DNA from: Tissierellia bacterium
GTDB taxonomy: Bacteria > Bacillota > Clostridia > Tissierellales > Tepidimicrobiaceae
Direction of reading: 5' to 3'
Length of the DNA: 16,027 bases
Assembly: GCA_012798935.1 (NCBI GenBank)
Contig: JAAZMG010000166.1
Location: 1 to 16,027, forward strand
The position numbers were made by a program, and so were the translations under genes. Positions 13,935 through 16,027 of the stretch are shown one piece after another. The notes beneath the pieces were generated by a model. The model worked only from the letters and a program-made list of their open reading frames with translations, was not told the DNA's origin and made no database searches. Position 1 is the stretch's first letter, and each line of letters starts with the position of its first letter.

Positions 13935-15254
13935 TTAGTCCTCACTGTTTTTAACAAATCCAACAACAGATGCTAAAATAGCTACACTTACCCAACCAAG
14001 CCCATATTGGGATAAGGGAAAAACATTGTATAGTTTCTCTAAAGTAATTGGTCTCTGTCCAAACATATGTAGATAACTTAATAGACATTCAAAGCTTCCC
14101 CAAATAAAAGCAGCTATTGCACTATATTTCATAGAGATTAATCCTCTTTTTTTATTGATTAAATCTGGGATTAATCCATAATATAAAGTGAGAACTATAG
14201 CTGGAGGATATACTGCTTTTAATATAGGTTCTGTAATTTTGATTATAGTACCTAATCCTGCGGAGCCAACTATAGCACTAATTAAAAGGGTTAATGTTAC
14301 AGCCTTTTTATAATTTATTTTTTCTTTACTTATTTCTACAATGAATTCAGAAGTAGCTGCACTAATCCCTGTAGCTGCAGATAAAGCTGCAAATAATAAT
14401 CCAATACTAAAAATCATCCCTCCAAAGGGTCCCCACAATTCCATAACTACCTGAGCATATAGAGCAGAGTACTTTAATTCATTAAATAAATCTCCTGTGA
14501 AAGATCCTAATAACATATGGCCTAAATGGGTTATTGTAAGTATTCCTGTTCCTATTAAACCAATTAATAATAGGTATTTATCTCTATTTTGTTCTTTTAC
14601 ACCTTTTAATTTCAAATTATTGATAATGATTACACCAAATATCAAAGCACAGGGAAGTTCCATAGTAGCATAACCTTGTAAAAATCCATATACAAAGGCT
14701 GGACTATCATAAACTTTTGGTCGCCAGGAATCTATAGGAGATATAAATCCCTTTATAAAAACTCCTATTACAGTAATTAATAATATTGGCAATAGTATTT
14801 TACTTAACTTGTCCACAGTATTCTCCGGGTTAGATACAAACCAATAGACTATTATATAATAAATAATAGAAAAGATTAATGCTGGCAATATATTTGATGG
14901 CCTAAAATTGCTTATCTGCAAAAAGGCTTCCCAAGCTGCAGCACTCATCCTAGGAATAAGGAACAAAGGTCCTAGTACTATTATAGTTATACTACAAAAT
15001 ATATTAGCAAATTTTTTTGAAACCCTTGTGGATATACTATAGAATGTCCCCTTTCCCCTTGATAAAGCAATATATCCTAATAAAGGAAAAAATACTCCCG
15101 TTATATATGCACCTAAAAAAGCAGGGAATACGGAGCTACCACTTTCTTTCCCCCAAGTCATAGGCCAAATCATACTGGAAGCCCCAAAATGCATGGAAAA
15201 CAGAGCTCCCCCCATTAGGAATAGTTGACCTATAGTTAAATCCTTCTTCTCCAT
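13935..15254 (-). CDS. brnQ: BrnQ/LIVCS-family branched-chain amino acid permease
   Basis: This is a polytopic membrane protein of 439 residues, about twelve membrane segments, in the LIVCS family that imports leucine, isoleucine and valine with a cation. The opening segment GGALFSMHFGASSMIWPMTWG (about 15-35) matches the family's F-GA-N-I-P motif. FPLLGYIALSRGKG (56-69), LGPLFLIPRMSAAAWEAF (about 94-111) and GYATMELPCALIFGVIIINNLKLKG (about 194-218) match further BrnQ landmarks. It reads MHFGASSMIWP where most members have FFGAGNLIFP, so substrate or ion preference may differ. ATG 15254 follows AAAGGGG, 7 nt upstream. Repeat copy 3 lies just before it. No other branched-chain amino acid gene is nearby, and the following aldolase offers no obvious functional link. 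Confidence 0.85.
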   Translation of the reverse strand: MEKKDLTIGQLFLMGGALFSMHFGASSMIWPMTWGKESGSSVFPAFLGAYITGVFFPLLGYIALSRGKGTFYSISTRVSKKFANIFCSITIIVLGPLFLIPRMSAAAWEAFLQISNFRPSNILPALIFSIIYYIIVYWFVSNPENTVDKLSKILLPILLITVIGVFIKGFISPIDSWRPKVYDSPAFVYGFLQGYATMELPCALIFGVIIINNLKLKGVKEQNRDKYLLLIGLIGTGILTITHLGHMLLGSFTGDLFNELKYSALYAQVVMELWGPFGGMIFSIGLLFAALSAATGISAATSEFIVEISKEKINYKKAVTLTLLISAIVGSAGLGTIIKITEPILKAVYPPAIVLTLYYGLIPDLINKKRGLISMKYSAIAAFIWGSFECLLSYLHMFGQRPITLEKLYNVFPLSQYGLGWVSVAILASVVGFVKNSED

Positions 15255-15272
15255 ATGCCAGCCCCTTTCTAT

Positions 15273-15374
15273 GATAACTTTCCTAAATCGTGCCAGGCAC
15301 CAACCTTAATTTAGGTTTATGATAGGAGTGCCTGCTAAGGCCATTTTTGCAAGTTATTTGCAATATTAATTATA
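15273..15374. repeat. Interspersed palindromic repeat, copy 3, diverged or with inserted sequence
   Basis: It has the left arm ATAACTTTC, the core CGTGCCAGGCACC (15289-15301), and the right arm AAGTTATT (15351-15358) with a tail resembling TTGCAATATTAAT. About 45 bp separate core and right arm, compared with 6-9 bp in the other copies. That interval adds ATTTAGG (15309-15315), which pairs with CCTAAAT (15282-15288), and a second half-core word AGTGCCTG. The left end runs straight into the permease ribosome-binding site AAAGGGG. Confidence 0.75.
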
Positions 15375-15397
15375 TACTTCTATATGTATATCCAAAA
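15369..15397 (-). promoter_or_regulatory. Weak promoter candidate for the BrnQ-like permease
   Basis: On the minus strand TATAAT (15369-15374, perfect -10) is preceded 17 bp upstream by TTTTGG (15392-15397), a poor -35. It lies between the oxidoreductase terminator and the permease. If used, all of repeat copy 3 would be in the permease 5' leader. Confidence 0.32.
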
Positions 15398-15424
15398 TCC
15401 TTCTTTATACATGATTTTATTTAA

Positions 15425-15465
15425 ACAACCCCCTTTTTAATGCTAAGCACTAAAAAGGGGGTTGT
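15425..15465 (-). terminator. Strong intrinsic terminator after the molybdopterin oxidoreductase
   Basis: Perfect 15-bp arms (15425-15439 ACAACCCCCTTTTTA and 15451-15465 TAAAAAGGGGGTTGT) enclose an 11-nt loop, 4 nt after the oxidoreductase stop. The stem has five G-C pairs in a row, and the transcript continues TTTAAATAAAAT. It should separate this gene from the permease. Confidence 0.85.
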
Positions 15466-15469
15466 ACCA

Positions 15470-16027
15470 CTATCTTATAGCTGTTACCTTGACTAACAAT
15501 GCCCTATCTGCTGGGAATCCAGATATAGGATCTAGCATTTCATTATCCGTAAGTTGATTGGCATTTGCATCATCCCAACCATGGGGAATCAAAATCGTTG
15601 TGGGAAGTACGTCTTCTGTTACTTGAGCCTTTAATTCTATTTTTCCTCTTAAGCTCTCAACTTTAACCATATCTCCATCTTTAATGCCTTTCCTTTCTGC
15701 TGTTTGAGGATTGATTTTAACTTTTGCCTCTCTTTCGCCCTTATAATCATTAATGGATTTTATATTTCTATACCTTGAGTGATAATATTCTAAATACCTA
15801 GCCCCTGTAGATAACACTAAAGGATATTCCTTGGCCAAATCCCCAGTGGATAATGGGCTTTCGGATGGTTCATAGTATATAGGCAATGGATCATATCCTG
15901 CCTTCTTTAAAGTTTCAGAGTATATTTCTACCTTTTTAGAAGGGGTCTTGAACCCATTCTTCTCATATTTCTTCTCTTCGAAATCTCTATACTTATATCC
16001 ATAATCTATATCCATCATCTCTTTAAA
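15470..16027 (-). CDS. Molybdopterin oxidoreductase, C-terminal part (start beyond window edge)
   Basis: The reading frame stays open to the right edge (FKEMMDIDYGYKY at the start), so the visible 185 codons are the end of a larger catalytic subunit of the DMSO reductase family. The fragment contains the family's late landmarks: TPSKKVEIYSE, then the molybdopterin-guanine-dinucleotide-binding domain with YPLVLSTGARYLEYYHSRYRN, INPQTAERKGIKDGDMVKVESLRGKIELKA, PTTILIPHGWDD and SGFPADRALLVKV. The methionines at 16018 and 16015 are internal. With the N-terminus missing, no twin-arginine signal, iron-sulfur motif or active-site residue (Cys, Sec or Ser) can be seen, so I cannot tell whether it is a polysulfide, thiosulfate, formate, acetylene hydratase-like or other enzyme. 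A strong terminator follows the stop. Confidence 0.9.
   Translation of the reverse strand, partial: FKEMMDIDYGYKYRDFEEKKYEKNGFKTPSKKVEIYSETLKKAGYDPLPIYYEPSESPLSTGDLAKEYPLVLSTGARYLEYYHSRYRNIKSINDYKGEREAKVKINPQTAERKGIKDGDMVKVESLRGKIELKAQVTEDVLPTTILIPHGWDDANANQLTDNEMLDPISGFPADRALLVKVTAIR

Noticed and set aside
4521..15374. CRISPR array or composite transposon formed by the three repeats
   Set aside because: The copies are kilobases apart with ordinary operons between them, lack uniform spacers, and no cas or transposase gene is present. The intervening genes show no sign of mobility.

Overview
The window is AT-rich DNA. Shine-Dalgarno sites are strong (AGGAGG or GGGGGAG type) and some genes appear to start with GTG. 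There are Gram-positive lipoproteins, a LysM-anchored exoenzyme and intrinsic terminators. Together these suggest a low-GC Firmicute, most likely an anaerobic Clostridia or Tissierellia-type bacterium; the genus cannot be fixed from the sequence alone. All eleven genes recognised lie on the minus strand, so transcription runs from high to low coordinates. I see no rRNA, tRNA, CRISPR array, insertion sequence or prophage gene.

Right edge (16027 to about 13169): the C-terminal part of a molybdopterin oxidoreductase ends at a strong terminator. A BrnQ-family branched-chain amino acid permease and a FucA-type class II aldolase follow. Two copies of an interspersed palindromic repeat with core GTGCCAGGCAC lie in this part, one before each of the last two genes.

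Centre (13138 to 5636): a sugar or polyol catabolic operon. A near-consensus promoter (TTGACA, 18 bp, TATAAT) with two matching operator dyads 32 bp apart drives a LacI-family regulator. It is followed by an RbsA-like ATPase, an RbsC-like permease, an RbsB-like lipoprotein, a zinc polyol dehydrogenase and a xylulokinase. No xylose isomerase is present. The most economical reading is pentitol uptake (xylitol or D-arabinitol), oxidation to D-xylulose and phosphorylation to xylulose 5-phosphate. Hairpins bracket the binding-protein gene and probably raise its mRNA level relative to its neighbours.

Left (5566 to 1): a P1-family (DmpA-like) peptidase is followed by a third repeat copy. Then comes a nucleoside-scavenging operon: a secreted 5'-nucleotidase with a C-terminal LysM domain, a BMP-family nucleoside-binding lipoprotein and the double ATPase of the same transporter class, cut off by the window edge. 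The exoenzyme would strip phosphate from nucleotides at the cell wall and the adjacent transporter would take in the nucleosides.

Nothing here is a clearly new system. The best leads are the repeat family, two genes whose longest reading frame starts too early, the autoregulatory operator pair, and the surface nucleotidase coupled to a nucleoside importer.
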